Positions 1 through 8,191 of a stretch of DNA of 64,000 bases are shown here, piece after piece. The notes beneath the pieces are model-generated. The model was not told the origin of the DNA. It did not search any database and saw only the letters and a program-made list of their open reading frames with translations. The DNA comes from Microbacterium soli (GTDB taxonomy: Bacteria > Actinomycetota > Actinomycetes > Actinomycetales > Microbacteriaceae). The stretch covers positions 682,001 through 746,000 of the forward strand of contig NZ_BAABCP010000001.1 of assembly GCF_039539005.1 (NCBI RefSeq), read 5' to 3'. Position numbers and translations under genes: made by a program. Numbering within the stretch: the stretch's first letter is position 1; every line of letters begins with the position of its first letter.

Positions 1-242
1 GCGCTGGTCGCCGCTCCCAGCCGCCGGATCGACGAGGCGTACAGGCTCAGCAGGCGGCTCAGCGGCAGGTACACCTCGCGCACCTCGTCCATGCTGAGAC
101 GGTCGCCGATGCCGCGGATGCCGACGATCTCGGTCTCGCTGAGCGGCTGGTCCAGCCCCGCCGACAGGCGCGCCCAGTCGGCGCGGTCGATCTCACGGTA
201 CTGAGACAGCGGCAGGTTCGTGGCTGCGGTCACGGATGCCAT
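1..242 (-). CDS. coaA: Pantothenate kinase type I, N-terminal part only
   Basis: Only the first 80 or so residues are in the window; the gene runs off the left edge. The start is an ATG at 240-242. The visible part contains the segments QYREIDRADWARL and DEVREVYLPLSRLLSLY, which match the conserved N-terminal region of bacterial CoaA, the ATP-dependent kinase that phosphorylates pantothenate in the first step of coenzyme A synthesis. The P-loop and catalytic residues lie outside the window. It is transcribed away from galE, so 243-364 is a divergent promoter region. It is a housekeeping gene marking the left border of the polysaccharide locus. Confidence 0.82.
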   Translation of the reverse strand, partial: MASVTAATNLPLSQYREIDRADWARLSAGLDQPLSETEIVGIRGIGDRLSMDEVREVYLPLSRLLSLYASSIRRLGAATS

Positions 243-352
243 CGTATCCGCCGGACGCCCGGACCACGGCATCCGCTCCCCCGCGCATCCGCAGGTGCAT
301 CCGCCGCCGTGCCCCGGTGCGTCGTTCCCGGCGCAGCCCAGGCGCGCTCCGA

Positions 353-358
353 TACGCT
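353..358 (+). promoter_or_regulatory. -10 box of galE, probably leaderless
   Basis: TACGCT fits the actinobacterial TAnnnT -10 pattern and ends six bases before the galE GTG start. There is no room for a ribosome binding site, so the mRNA probably starts at or next to the start codon. No convincing -35 box is seen. Confidence 0.5.
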
Positions 359-364
359 CGACGG

Positions 365-1387
365 GTGCGCGTACTTCTCACCGGCGGCGCCGGATACATC
401 GGGTCCCATGTCGCTCTCGTGCTGCTCGAGCGCGGTGATGACGTCGTCGTCCTCGACGACCTCTCCAACAGCAGCGCGGAGTCGCTGCACCGCGTGGAGC
501 GGCTCGCCGGCAGGCAGGTGCGGCTGGTCGAGGCCGATCTCGCCGACCGGGCGGCGACGGATGCCGCACTGTCGGGCGTGGACTTCGACGCGGTCATCCA
601 CCTCGCGGGGCTCAAGGCCGTCGGCGAGTCCGTGTCGCAGCCGTCGCGGTACTACCGCACGAACCTCACCTCCGCGCTGAACCTGCTCGACATCATGCGG
701 GAGAAGGACGTGCGCAGGCTGGTGTTCAGCTCGTCCGCGACGGTGTACGGCACCCCGGATGCCGGGATCGATCGCCTCGACGAGACGCAGCCGACCGGCC
801 GCGGGGTGACCAACCCGTACGGCTGGACGAAGGTGATGATCGAGCAGATCATCACCGATGTGCAGCACGCCTGGCCCGAGCTGGAGGCCGTGCTGCTGCG
901 CTATTTCAACCCGGTGGGCGCGCATCCGTCCGGCCTGATCGGAGAGGACCCCTCCGGCATCCCGAACAACCTCATGCCGTTCGTCGCACAGGTGGCCGTC
1001 GGCCGCCGCGAGAAGCTGGCGGTGTTCGGCGACGGGTACCCGACGCACGACGGCACGGGCGTGCGCGACTACATCCATGTGATGGATCTGGCCGAGGGCC
1101 ATGTCGCCGCGCTGGAGCACCTGCGCGCGGGCGTCGCGGCGTACAACCTCGGCTCCGGCGAGGGGCACAGCGTGCTGGATGTCGTGAAGGCGTACGCGCA
1201 GGCCAGCGGCAGGGACATCCCGTACGAGATCGTCGGCCCGCGCGCGGGCGACCTGGCGACCCTGATCGCCGATCCGGCGAAGGCCAATGAGGAGCTGGGC
1301 TGGCGCACCACCCGCTCGCTGGCGGACGCCTGCCGGGACTCCTGGTCATGGCAGTCGCAGAACCCGGACGGCTTCGCCGGGGCGTGA
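365..1387 (+). CDS. galE: UDP-glucose 4-epimerase
   Basis: A 340-residue extended SDR enzyme that interconverts UDP-glucose and UDP-galactose in the cytoplasm, supplying sugar nucleotides for the polysaccharide genes that follow. The NAD-binding motif GGAGYIG is at residues 7-13. The catalytic serine lies in FSSSATVYG (about 121-129) and the YxxxK pair is Y152/K156 in NPYGWTK. Length and motifs are normal for GalE. The GTG at 365 was chosen because it gives the canonical N-terminus (VRVLLTGGAGYIG) directly after a -10 box; longer in-frame starts would add a low-complexity Arg/Pro-rich extension typical of translated non-coding DNA. Confidence 0.93.
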   Translation: MRVLLTGGAGYIGSHVALVLLERGDDVVVLDDLSNSSAESLHRVERLAGRQVRLVEADLADRAATDAALSGVDFDAVIHLAGLKAVGESVSQPSRYYRTNLTSALNLLDIMREKDVRRLVFSSSATVYGTPDAGIDRLDETQPTGRGVTNPYGWTKVMIEQIITDVQHAWPELEAVLLRYFNPVGAHPSGLIGEDPSGIPNNLMPFVAQVAVGRREKLAVFGDGYPTHDGTGVRDYIHVMDLAEGHVAALEHLRAGVAAYNLGSGEGHSVLDVVKAYAQASGRDIPYEIVGPRAGDLATLIADPAKANEELGWRTTRSLADACRDSWSWQSQNPDGFAGA

Positions 1388-1480
1388 GCCCCGAGTCCCC
1401 TTCGAGGAGGTGCCGGGTCCCGCCGCCCCGGTGCGCGCACCGTCGCGCCCGTGCGTGCGCCACGCGGGCCGCGGAGGTCC

Positions 1481-1486
1481 TAGGCT
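1481..1486 (+). promoter_or_regulatory. -10 box upstream of the tyrosine phosphatase gene
   Basis: TAGGCT matches TAnnnT. It predicts a transcript start near 1492 and therefore a leader of about 165 nt before the phosphatase start codon, with hairpins at 1500-1513 and 1515-1531. No clear -35 box is seen. Confidence 0.4.
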
Positions 1487-1499
1487 GTGGAGCATGCAT

Positions 1500-1531
1500 C
1501 GATCTGAGGATCGCGGCCTTCTGGGGAGGCC
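1500..1531 (+). promoter_or_regulatory. Leader hairpins with a G-rich loop upstream of the phosphatase gene
   Basis: Two adjacent hairpins. The first is CGATC-tgag-GATCG (1500-1513). The second is GGCCT-TCTGGGG-AGGCC (1515-1531), whose seven-base loop is identical to that of a hairpin in the minus-strand leader at 14545-14559. No start codon sits close behind, so the GGGGAGG here is not an ordinary ribosome binding site. Function unknown. Confidence 0.4.
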
Positions 1532-1658
1532 AGGCAGCGGAATCGACGCACCCACGGCACGGACTCGCCGTGAGCGTCGCCTGCTGCGTGCGGACCCCGA
1601 AGCACCGCTGCCGCCTGTCCCGTACGACAGTCGGCCGCCGACCCCACCGAAGGCGACG

Positions 1659-2315
1659 ATGAGCCCCGCATCCGAGTTCTCCCTCGCGAGACTGTTCGAG
1701 AGCACCCACGAGCCCGTCCCCGACCTGCGGCCGAACATCCTCACCGTCTGCACCGGGAACATCTGCCGCTCCCCCCTGGCCGAGACCGTGCTCGCCACCC
1801 GGATCGCAGATCTCGACGTCCGGGTGCACAGCGCCGGAACACAGGCTCTGGTCGGCCATGCGATGCCGCCGGAGGCACGCGAACTCGCGGAGCGCAACGG
1901 CGTCGCGCCGGCCGGCGCAGCCGCTCACCGAGCGCGCCTGCTCACCGAGTCGTTGATGCACGCCGCCGACCTCGTGCTCACCATGACCGCCCAGCACACC
2001 ACCGCCGCCGTGCAGCTCGCGCCCCGCCGGATGCACCGCACCTTCACGGTACGGGAGTTCGCACGGCTGGCCGCGACCCTCGACGACGGCGTGCTGCGCA
2101 GCGTCGCGCGGGGAGCCGGCACCGCCCGTGCCCGGTTCAACGCCCTGGTGCAGGCCGTCTCCGATCAGCGCGGAGTCGCCCCGCGCGCCGTCGAGAACGA
2201 GGACGTGGTCGACCCGTATCGGCAGTCCGCCGCCGTATACGAACTGTCCGCGTCGCAGATCATCCCCGCGCTGGACCAGGTGGAACGGGTCGCGCGGCTC
2301 GCGCTGCAGCGCTGA
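1659..2315 (+). CDS. Low-molecular-weight protein tyrosine phosphatase (Wzb-like)
   Basis: A 218-residue cytoplasmic phosphatase. The signature loop CTGNICRSP holds the nucleophile C31 and R37 of the CX5R motif, and the late Asp-Pro pair (D185-P186, in EDVVDPYRQS) supplies the general acid. It is longer than the usual ~150 residues, with about 25 extra N-terminal residues and a middle insertion. In polysaccharide loci this family dephosphorylates the BY-kinase; two such kinases are encoded at 5622-7127 and 28397-30031. The ATG at 1659 was chosen as the first start with protein-like sequence; upstream in-frame codons read Arg/Pro-rich non-coding DNA. Confidence 0.85.
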   Translation: MSPASEFSLARLFESTHEPVPDLRPNILTVCTGNICRSPLAETVLATRIADLDVRVHSAGTQALVGHAMPPEARELAERNGVAPAGAAAHRARLLTESLMHAADLVLTMTAQHTTAAVQLAPRRMHRTFTVREFARLAATLDDGVLRSVARGAGTARARFNALVQAVSDQRGVAPRAVENEDVVDPYRQSAAVYELSASQIIPALDQVERVARLALQR

Positions 2316-2351
2316 ACCCGGACCGGTGCAGGAGCGCCGGGCAACGGAGGC

Positions 2352-3263
2352 TCAGACGCCTCGGCGCGCACCCTTCGCGTACTGCAGCAGGGCGGCGCCG
2401 CCGCGTCGCCAGCGCATCAGCCGATGCGCCCACGCCTGGCGCATCGTGGGCAGCTCGCCCGCGTCGTTGCGCGGGATGTCCTCTCGGGAGATCCACAGCG
2501 CCGAGGCGAGCACGGCGGGCTTGCGATGCAGGGGAGCCACCTTCAGCGCATTCAGCCAGGACACGGCCGCGCCGTCCTCGACCGTCGCCCGATTGACGTT
2601 CCACAGCCGCTGCTGCCGGTCATCGGCGTCGACCTCGTGGGAATGGCCGATCAGCTCGAGCAGCTCCCGCAGCACCCACTGCGCACGCCCGACGCGGGCG
2701 ACATCGATGAACTCCGCGCGCTCGGCCGCCGTGAACCCGTCGCTCAGCAGGGCCGCGACCTGCTCGAGCTCATCGGCATGACGCGCCGACTTCGAGTAGC
2801 GCACGGCGTGCAGCGCGGCGATCACCGCGCTCGCCCCGCGGGAGGGGACGTCGATGTCGACGTGGGCCACATCCATCGTGGACCTCGTGCGCCACAGCCG
2901 TTCGAACACGGTCTGGTCATCGGCGAAGAAACCGGGGAATCGCACGTGCACGTCGATGTCATCCGGCCAGTCGTCACGGATGAAGGTGACCGAGTGCGGG
3001 CCGAGCAGCGACGGCACCTCGCGCTCCACCCGCAGATGCCACCCATGAGCGGCCACCAGCGTGCAGAACTCGTCGAAGCGCGAGGGGTCGACGATGACAT
3101 CCGCGTCCGCCGCCACGCGCGGACGGCGCAACCGGTAGCGGTCGGCGACCAGACCCTTGATGGACAGGAGCCGGATGCCGGCATCCCGGCCGATCCAGGA
3201 CAGCAGGGCGTGCGCCAGTTGATTGGCCTCATTCAGCGAGAAGCTCGCCGATCGCTGCTCCAC
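2352..3263 (-). CDS. Uncharacterised nucleotidyltransferase-fold protein (NTP_transf_5 type)
   Basis: A 303-residue protein with a nucleotidyltransferase-like core: the segment LLSIKG followed by AADADVIVDP, whose D53 and D55 look like the metal-binding DxD pair, then a third acidic strand (DDIDVHVRF). This is the family of uncharacterised nucleotidyltransferases found beside PqqD and HPr-kinase-like genes in some peptide and polysaccharide clusters. Its substrate is not known. It starts at a GTG (3263) behind a GAAGGG site and follows the PqqD gene by about 60 bp on the same strand. A second family member lies at 12486-13346, also paired with a PqqD gene. Confidence 0.7.
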   Translation of the reverse strand: MEQRSASFSLNEANQLAHALLSWIGRDAGIRLLSIKGLVADRYRLRRPRVAADADVIVDPSRFDEFCTLVAAHGWHLRVEREVPSLLGPHSVTFIRDDWPDDIDVHVRFPGFFADDQTVFERLWRTRSTMDVAHVDIDVPSRGASAVIAALHAVRYSKSARHADELEQVAALLSDGFTAAERAEFIDVARVGRAQWVLRELLELIGHSHEVDADDRQQRLWNVNRATVEDGAAVSWLNALKVAPLHRKPAVLASALWISREDIPRNDAGELPTMRQAWAHRLMRWRRGGAALLQYAKGARRGV

Positions 3264-3326
3264 AGCATCCCTTCCTCAAACCCTGACGCGCATCGATGAC
3301 CGCGCTCGGCGCGCAGCCCCGCCCCC

Positions 3327-3614
3327 TCACACGGTGAGCAGGCGAAGATCGGCGAGCTCCGAGATCAGGCCGTCGACGTGGACGCGGATGTCCCGGGCCT
3401 CGACGCCGAAGACCTCGGAGAGCCGGCCGAGCAGTGTGCTGTGGGCGAGAGGGCCGTCGGCGGCGATCCGCCCCCAGATCACCGCGGCGCTCTCCTCGAG
3501 CACACGGGGCACCGCCCCGGGCGTCGCCAGGCTCATCGCGACCACCCGGGAGTCCGTGCCCGTCCAGGCGACATCAGCGGCGATGGCCACTGTCGAATCC
3601 CCCCGCACGCTCAC
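3327..3614 (-). CDS. PqqD-like small protein
   Basis: About 95 residues. The core PRVLEESAAVIWGRIAAD, then VFGVEARDIRVHVDGLISELADLRLL, follows the PqqD pattern of a strand pair, an aliphatic LxxxAxxIW helix and a C-terminal helix with LxxxGLL-like spacing. PqqD proteins are peptide-recognition domains of RiPP systems, but many stand-alone copies have no known partner. The GTG start at 3612-3614 was chosen because TAGGCT (3622-3627) lies just upstream; longer starts add a basic, unstructured extension. Its neighbours are a nucleotidyltransferase downstream and a divergent AraC regulator. Confidence 0.68.
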   Translation of the reverse strand: MSVRGDSTVAIAADVAWTGTDSRVVAMSLATPGAVPRVLEESAAVIWGRIAADGPLAHSTLLGRLSEVFGVEARDIRVHVDGLISELADLRLLTV

Positions 3615-3621
3615 GATTGGT

Positions 3622-3627
3622 AGCCTA
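3622..3627 (-). promoter_or_regulatory. -10 box of the PqqD-like gene
   Basis: On the minus strand the sequence is TAGGCT, seven bases from the GTG at 3614. This implies a leaderless or near-leaderless transcript. The same hexamer is found at 1481-1486. Confidence 0.4.
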
Positions 3628-3678
3628 GCGAGTATCCGCCGTCCCCAGCGCCGGACACCACCGTCGCACTGCACACTG

Positions 3679-4566
3679 ATGATCCCCAACATGACTCGCT
3701 CGAGCGTCGCCTCCCTGCTGGCCGCACATCTCGGCCTGCCCACGCATGTCGCAGGACTCGTCGCCACGCGCTCCTTCCGCTCGATCACCGTCACCTACCA
3801 CCGGGTGCGGGACACGACATGGCGCTGGGCGCCCGCCGCGACCGGCGCCCACAGCACCGCCGTGCTGTTCTCCGCGGACGGCGCCGAGCCCCGCGCCCCG
3901 ACCGGGGACGCCGACCACCCGGCGGCGCCAGTGGGACTGTTCCTCTCCCCCTCCTCCGAGCGAACGCTGCCCTGGCGGCCCCGCTCCGAGGTGCTCGGGG
4001 TGTGGGTACCCGAATCGCTGCTGCAGGACTTCACCGAGGGCATCACCCCCGACGCCGTCGACCTGGCCCCCACCCCGCTGACGATCGGGTTCCGCACGTT
4101 CGCGCAGGCGGTCGTGCGGCACGGCGACGAGGGATCCTCGATGTCGCAGTACGCGATCGAACGGCTGTTGGCCGAGATGACCTTCGGCGCGCTGGTGGAG
4201 CAGCAGTCCGTGGAGACCGGGCAGCGCCCCAGTTCGCTGCTGGAGCGGGCCAGGTCCATCATGCTGATGCGTCGGGAGGATCCGAACTTCTCCACCCCTC
4301 AGCTCGCCGCGGAACTGCACATCTCGCAGCGCCAGCTGCAGCGCGCGTTCGCCCGAGCCGGCATCCGGCCGGGCGACATGCTCCGGCGGATGCGGGTCGA
4401 ACTGGCGGAGTCGATGCTGCGGAACCCGCTCTACTCGGGGCTCACTGTGGATGAGGTGGCCCACTACGCCGGATTCACCTCGGCCCTGCAGCTGCGCCGC
4501 GCCCTGCAGGTCGAGGGCGTCCCCTCGCCCACCGCGCTGCGCCGCTCCGAGACCCCCTCCCGCTGA
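3679..4566 (+). CDS. AraC-family transcriptional regulator
   Basis: A 295-residue protein. Residues up to about 190 form a divergent sensor domain like that of AraC-binding-like regulators. The last ~100 residues carry two helix-turn-helix units: STPQLAAELHISQRQLQRAF and TVDEVAHYAGFTSALQLRRAL. It lies between, and opposite to, the PqqD gene and the HPr-kinase-like/PqqD fusion, so it may control this module; that is inference. The start could be ATG 3679 or ATG 3691; neither has a strong ribosome binding site. Its stop codon is inside a hairpin shared with the convergent gene. Confidence 0.85.
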   Translation: MIPNMTRSSVASLLAAHLGLPTHVAGLVATRSFRSITVTYHRVRDTTWRWAPAATGAHSTAVLFSADGAEPRAPTGDADHPAAPVGLFLSPSSERTLPWRPRSEVLGVWVPESLLQDFTEGITPDAVDLAPTPLTIGFRTFAQAVVRHGDEGSSMSQYAIERLLAEMTFGALVEQQSVETGQRPSSLLERARSIMLMRREDPNFSTPQLAAELHISQRQLQRAFARAGIRPGDMLRRMRVELAESMLRNPLYSGLTVDEVAHYAGFTSALQLRRALQVEGVPSPTALRRSETPSR

Positions 4567-4581
4567 CGCGCATCGTCAGCG
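4561..4581. terminator. Hairpin spanning two convergent stop codons
   Basis: CGCTGACG-cgcat-CGTCAGCG forms a perfect 8-bp stem with a 5-base loop. It contains the stop of the AraC gene (4564-4566) and of the convergent HPr-kinase-like gene (4576-4578). There is no T-run, so it would be a bidirectional mRNA-end structure rather than a classical intrinsic terminator. Confidence 0.45.
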
Positions 4582-5625
4582 ACGCCGCAGCACTCCCGCC
4601 TCGATCAGCTCCTCGAGCGCGCTCCGGACCAGCGCCGCCGCGTCGCCCTGCGGCGGCGGTCCGTACTCGGCCAGCACCCCCGCGACGATGCCGTCGATGT
4701 CCTCACCGCGTGCGCAGGACAGCCACACCTGCGGGGCGATCCCGTCCAGGACATGCAGGGTGGCCCCCACCATGACGATCAGGAACCCGTCGGTGAGGAT
4801 GGCGTCCGCGGTGCCGTCGGCGATGAGGGGCGCGTCCGGGACCGGCTCCGGAGCCGGAGACCACCCCGATGCATGCGTCTGGGAGGTCAGCAGCTGCGGC
4901 AGCAGCGCGGGCACGGTACCGGCATCCGGGTAGCGCAGCAGGCGGATGCCGCCGACGGCGTCGGCGAGGGAGGCGACCGCCTGCAGGGGCCTGTCCAGGA
5001 ACCGGAGGTAGCTCATCTGCGGCACGAGCTGCGGCAGCGCCTCCGCCAGCGGGATCGACGTGACCTCCGGGGCCGCCAGCCCCGCATCCCGCTCGATGAG
5101 CACGAGCGCTCCCAGCCGGAGTGCCGCAGCGGGGAGGTCTTTCAGCCCCGCCTCCTGAGCGGGCACTTGGCGCTTGGGTGCGCCCGGGCGCACCACCGAC
5201 AGCGGCTTGCGATAGGGAGACACGCGCAGATCGGGCTGCACCGCGATCGTCTCGTCGGACACGTAGCCCCACTGTCGGCCGAGTTCGCGGCTGAGGGTCG
5301 TCTTGCCGCGGCCGGACGGACCGACGAACGCCGCCACGGTTCCCCGCTCGTCCGCGACCCCGGCGGCATGGAACATCAGGGCCCGACCACGCAGCGCCTC
5401 CAGGGCGGCGAGGGTGACGTCGACCGTGAGCCGCTCCATCGCCCTGTCATGATCGGCCCCCGCGGGAAACGGCACGGTCAGGTCGGGGTCTCCGTCACCG
5501 GTGCTCAGCGCACCGGACCACGCCTGCCGGACCCGTCGTCGCTGCGCACCGTCGAGCCCGGCGCCGAGCTCGATGCGGACTCTGAGTCCCAGCGCATCGA
5601 CATCCAGGGCATCCCCGGCGATCAT
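4576..5625 (-). CDS. HPr-kinase-like P-loop protein fused to a C-terminal PqqD-like domain
   Basis: 349 residues. The central part resembles HPr kinase/phosphorylase and PEP-carboxykinase-type P-loop kinases: GPSGRGKTTLSREL at about 102-115 is the Walker A, and YVSDETIAV follows at the expected distance. Residues from about 275 (VLDGIAPQVWLSC to ALEELIEAGVLRRR) look like a fused PqqD domain. HPr-kinase-like enzymes in lasso-peptide clusters phosphorylate the peptide C-terminus; whether this one acts on a peptide, protein or sugar is unknown. Its ATG overlaps the stop of the upstream BY-kinase gene (ATGA), so the two are translationally coupled. Confidence 0.75.
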   Translation of the reverse strand: MIAGDALDVDALGLRVRIELGAGLDGAQRRRVRQAWSGALSTGDGDPDLTVPFPAGADHDRAMERLTVDVTLAALEALRGRALMFHAAGVADERGTVAAFVGPSGRGKTTLSRELGRQWGYVSDETIAVQPDLRVSPYRKPLSVVRPGAPKRQVPAQEAGLKDLPAAALRLGALVLIERDAGLAAPEVTSIPLAEALPQLVPQMSYLRFLDRPLQAVASLADAVGGIRLLRYPDAGTVPALLPQLLTSQTHASGWSPAPEPVPDAPLIADGTADAILTDGFLIVMVGATLHVLDGIAPQVWLSCARGEDIDGIVAGVLAEYGPPPQGDAAALVRSALEELIEAGVLRRR

Positions 5626-7127
5626 CGGTGCGTGCTTCGACGGCGCGGCGAATTCCCGTCATCGCCATCGACGACGACGGACGCCTGTCCGAAGATCCCG
5701 ACGGCGTCCTCGGCGACGTCCTCCTTCTTCTCGGTCCGGTAGTAGTCGCCGTGATACTGGTAGCCGTAGTATGCGGCGCCACTGCCGCGACGCGGCACAC
5801 GGTTGAGCACGATGCCCAGTGCGCGCGCATCCGCGCGTTCGAGGTTGCCGAGCGCCTTGCCGAGCACCTCGAAGGTCGTCTTGCCGACCGTGGAGACGAC
5901 GATCGCGCCGTCGGTGCTGTGCGCGAGGACGGCGGCATCCGTGACGGGGATGAGCGGGGGCGCGTCGATGATCACGATGGCCTCGCGCGCGATGGCCTCG
6001 AGCAGCTCCCGCATCCGCACCGAGCCCAGGACCTCGCTGGGGTTCGGCGGGATCTTCCCCGCACCGATCACCAGCAGACGGCCGTTCCCGCCGACACGAT
6101 GGGCGACGTCGACCAGCTCAGCCCGCCCGGCGAGCACATCGGAGAGGCCGGCCCCCTTGGGCAGTCCGAAGATCGTGTCGATCACCGGGCGGCGCAGGTC
6201 GCCATCGATGAGCACGACCTTCTGGCCGCTGGAGGCCAGCGTGATGGCGAGGTTCGAGGCCGTCGTCGACTTGCCGTCCCCGGGCAGGGGACTGGAGATG
6301 ACCATGACGCGCGGCGGGTTGTCGACGTCCATGAACTGGATGTTGGTGCGCAGCTCCCGCATCGCCTCGGCGATCGCGAAGAGGTGCGCCTTGGCGCTGC
6401 CGACGGAATTGCCGCCGTCGAACGGGATCAGCCGGTCGTCCGCCGTGAAGGACTTCTCCTCCGGGACGGTCCCGACCACGGCGACGCCCGTCTCGCGCTC
6501 CACGGCCTCCACGCCGCGGATGCGCCGGTCGAGCGTGTAGCGCAGCAGTCCGTATCCGACCGCGAGAGCGAGCCCGCCCAGGGCCCCGACGGCGATCGCG
6601 AGCTTTGTGTTCGGCGAGGACGGGCTGCTGGGCAGGCGCGCCGAATCGATGGGACGGAGGAACACCGCACCCTGCTCGGCCGCATCGCCCGACTCGATGT
6701 CGTTGACCTCGGCCGCCATTCCGCGCACCCAGGCTTCCGCGATGTCACGGGCGTCCTCCGGCGTCGACGCCTTCGCCGTCACGCGCAGCGAGGTGGTGTC
6801 CAGCGGGTTGGTGACATCGATCGACGAGACCAGGGCGTCGGCCGACTCCTTGAGGGACAGCTCGTCGATGACACGGGTGGCCACGCTTCGGGAGCCGCCG
6901 AGCTCGACGTAGGTCTTCACCTTCTGTCTGGCGATGTTGTTGCCGAGGGACTGCATACCCAGATCATCCGACCCGGTGTCGGCCTGCAGGATCGCCGTCG
7001 CATCGGCGGAGTAGAGCTTGGGCTGCGTGAGCGTCCACCCGAACGCGAGCACCACGCCGGCGACGATGACGGCGAGCATGCCCAGCCAGTGCGCACGGAA
7101 GATCAGCAGGTAGTCCCTCAACTCCAT
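5622..7127 (-). CDS. Wzz/BY-kinase polysaccharide co-polymerase (Wzc-like), copy 1
   Basis: About 501 residues. A cytoplasmic stub (MELRDYLLIFRAHW) leads into TM1, an extracellular Wzz domain, TM2 (LAIAVGALGGLALAVGYGLL) and a cytoplasmic kinase. The kinase shows Walker A SPLPGDGKSTTASNLA, Walker A' VVLIDGDLRRP and Walker B IVIIDAPPL. The C-terminal tail has a tyrosine cluster (AAYYGYQYHGDYYR), the usual autophosphorylation sites. The family controls chain length and export of capsule or EPS, with the phosphatase at 1659-2315 as likely partner. ATG 7127 fits the family N-terminus; an in-frame start four codons earlier (7139) is possible. Confidence 0.9.
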   Translation of the reverse strand: MELRDYLLIFRAHWLGMLAVIVAGVVLAFGWTLTQPKLYSADATAILQADTGSDDLGMQSLGNNIARQKVKTYVELGGSRSVATRVIDELSLKESADALVSSIDVTNPLDTTSLRVTAKASTPEDARDIAEAWVRGMAAEVNDIESGDAAEQGAVFLRPIDSARLPSSPSSPNTKLAIAVGALGGLALAVGYGLLRYTLDRRIRGVEAVERETGVAVVGTVPEEKSFTADDRLIPFDGGNSVGSAKAHLFAIAEAMRELRTNIQFMDVDNPPRVMVISSPLPGDGKSTTASNLAITLASSGQKVVLIDGDLRRPVIDTIFGLPKGAGLSDVLAGRAELVDVAHRVGGNGRLLVIGAGKIPPNPSEVLGSVRMRELLEAIAREAIVIIDAPPLIPVTDAAVLAHSTDGAIVVSTVGKTTFEVLGKALGNLERADARALGIVLNRVPRRGSGAAYYGYQYHGDYYRTEKKEDVAEDAVGIFGQASVVVDGDDGNSPRRRSTHR

Positions 7128-7171
7128 GTGCGTGTGCACCCCTCAGTCTCACCGACGCAACGACCTCATCG

Positions 7172-7177
7172 AATCTA
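7172..7177 (-). promoter_or_regulatory. -10 box of the first BY-kinase gene
   Basis: Minus-strand TAGATT lies about 45 bp upstream of the BY-kinase start. The same hexamer precedes the ABC exporter gene (20942-20947). No -35 match is evident. Confidence 0.4.
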
Positions 7178-7310
7178 GCAGTCGAGGGCGGCGCGGCCGC
7201 GCCGGAATGCCGCCGATCGGGCTTCCAGGGCGGGCCGTGGCGCGTCACCCGCGCCGGCACGGGGCCGCCCTGCCCCCACCTGCTCCCGGCTCGACGCGTC
7301 ATGGGCGAAG

Positions 7311-8036
7311 ATGGAGGGCGTGACCCCGCACGAGACCACCGCAGCCGCCCCGCGTCCGTTGTGGCGGCGGATCACCGGCAGCACGTGGTTCCACCTGATC
7401 GCCGCGTTCGTCGTCGTCGGCGCGCTGCTGTCGTTCGTCGCCAAGCCGTACTCCGTCCCCTCCGGTTCCATGGAGCAGACGCTGGAGCCCGGCGACCGGG
7501 TTCTGGTGAACCGCCTGGCGTACGTCGGGTCCGCGCCGACCACCGGGGACATCGTCGTCTTCGACGCGGATGAGACCTGGGGCCCGGACGGCTCTGCCGA
7601 CGACGGCCCGCTGAAGTCGGTCCTGCGCTGGGTGGGGGAGGTCACCGGCTTCGGTCCGTCGGGGCCGCACACCCTCATCAAGCGCGTGATCGCCGGCCCC
7701 GGGCAGACCGTGTCCTGCTGCGACGCCGAGGGGCGGATGCTCGTGGACGGCGTGCCGCTGGACGAGCCGTACATCTTCGAGGACTTCCCGTTCACCGCAG
7801 GTTCACTGGACTGCACCACCGCGCCCGTCTCACTGCGCTGCCTGCCGGAGGTGACGGTGCCGGCGGGCTCGTACCTGATGCTGGGAGACCACCGCGCGGC
7901 ATCCGCCGACGGGGCGATGTCCTGCCGCTCCCCGGGCACGGATCCGGCGTCGTGCTGGCGCTGGGCGCTGCGCGACCAGATCGTCGGGAAGGCGGCCGTG
8001 ATCCTCTGGCCCGTCGATCGCTGGACGGGACTGTGA
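7311..8036 (+). CDS. lepB: Signal peptidase I
   Basis: 241 residues. One N-terminal membrane segment (FHLIAAFVVVGALLSFVA) is followed by the catalytic box VPSGSMEQTL with the nucleophile S53, and TLIKRVIAGPG with the general base K124. It is membrane-bound with the active site outside, cleaving signal peptides. The late box reads GDHR (192-195) where most family members have GDNR. It could start at ATG 7311 or at GTG 7320. It sits inside the polysaccharide locus rather than beside ribosomal genes, so it may be an accessory copy serving local exported proteins. Confidence 0.87.
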   Translation: MEGVTPHETTAAAPRPLWRRITGSTWFHLIAAFVVVGALLSFVAKPYSVPSGSMEQTLEPGDRVLVNRLAYVGSAPTTGDIVVFDADETWGPDGSADDGPLKSVLRWVGEVTGFGPSGPHTLIKRVIAGPGQTVSCCDAEGRMLVDGVPLDEPYIFEDFPFTAGSLDCTTAPVSLRCLPEVTVPAGSYLMLGDHRAASADGAMSCRSPGTDPASCWRWALRDQIVGKAAVILWPVDRWTGL

Positions 8037-8066
8037 CACGCACTGTACGCGGCGGCGGTTCCGGCC

Positions 8067-8072
8067 TAGACT
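8067..8072 (+). promoter_or_regulatory. -10 box of the first phosphoglycosyl transferase gene
   Basis: TAGACT matches TAnnnT and predicts a start of transcription near 8079, one or two bases before a perfect hairpin, and hence a leader of about 112 nt. Confidence 0.45.
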
Positions 8073-8080
8073 GAAGTCGT

Positions 8081-8154
8081 GTTCTTCTGTGGGAGAAGAA
8101 CGTGTCGCTTGCTGGGGCAGCGACGACTCATCATCCATGCGTTGGGATCGCATG
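8081..8154 (+). promoter_or_regulatory. Structured 5' leader with three G-loop hairpins
   Basis: Three successive hairpins lie between the -10 box and the start codon. The first is GTTCTTCT-GTGGG-AGAAGAAC (8081-8101). The second, at 8104-8124, has stem GTCGCT/AGCGAC extended by GC/GC past a bulged T and a TGGG loop. The third is CATGCG-TTGGGAT-CGCATG (8136-8154). All expose GGG in the loop. The true ribosome binding site, GGGGAGGG, follows about 25 bp later. It could be a binding site for an RNA or protein; nothing shows which. Confidence 0.5.
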
Positions 8155-8191
8155 CGTGATGTGACGGATGACAATCCTCTGGGGAGGGATC

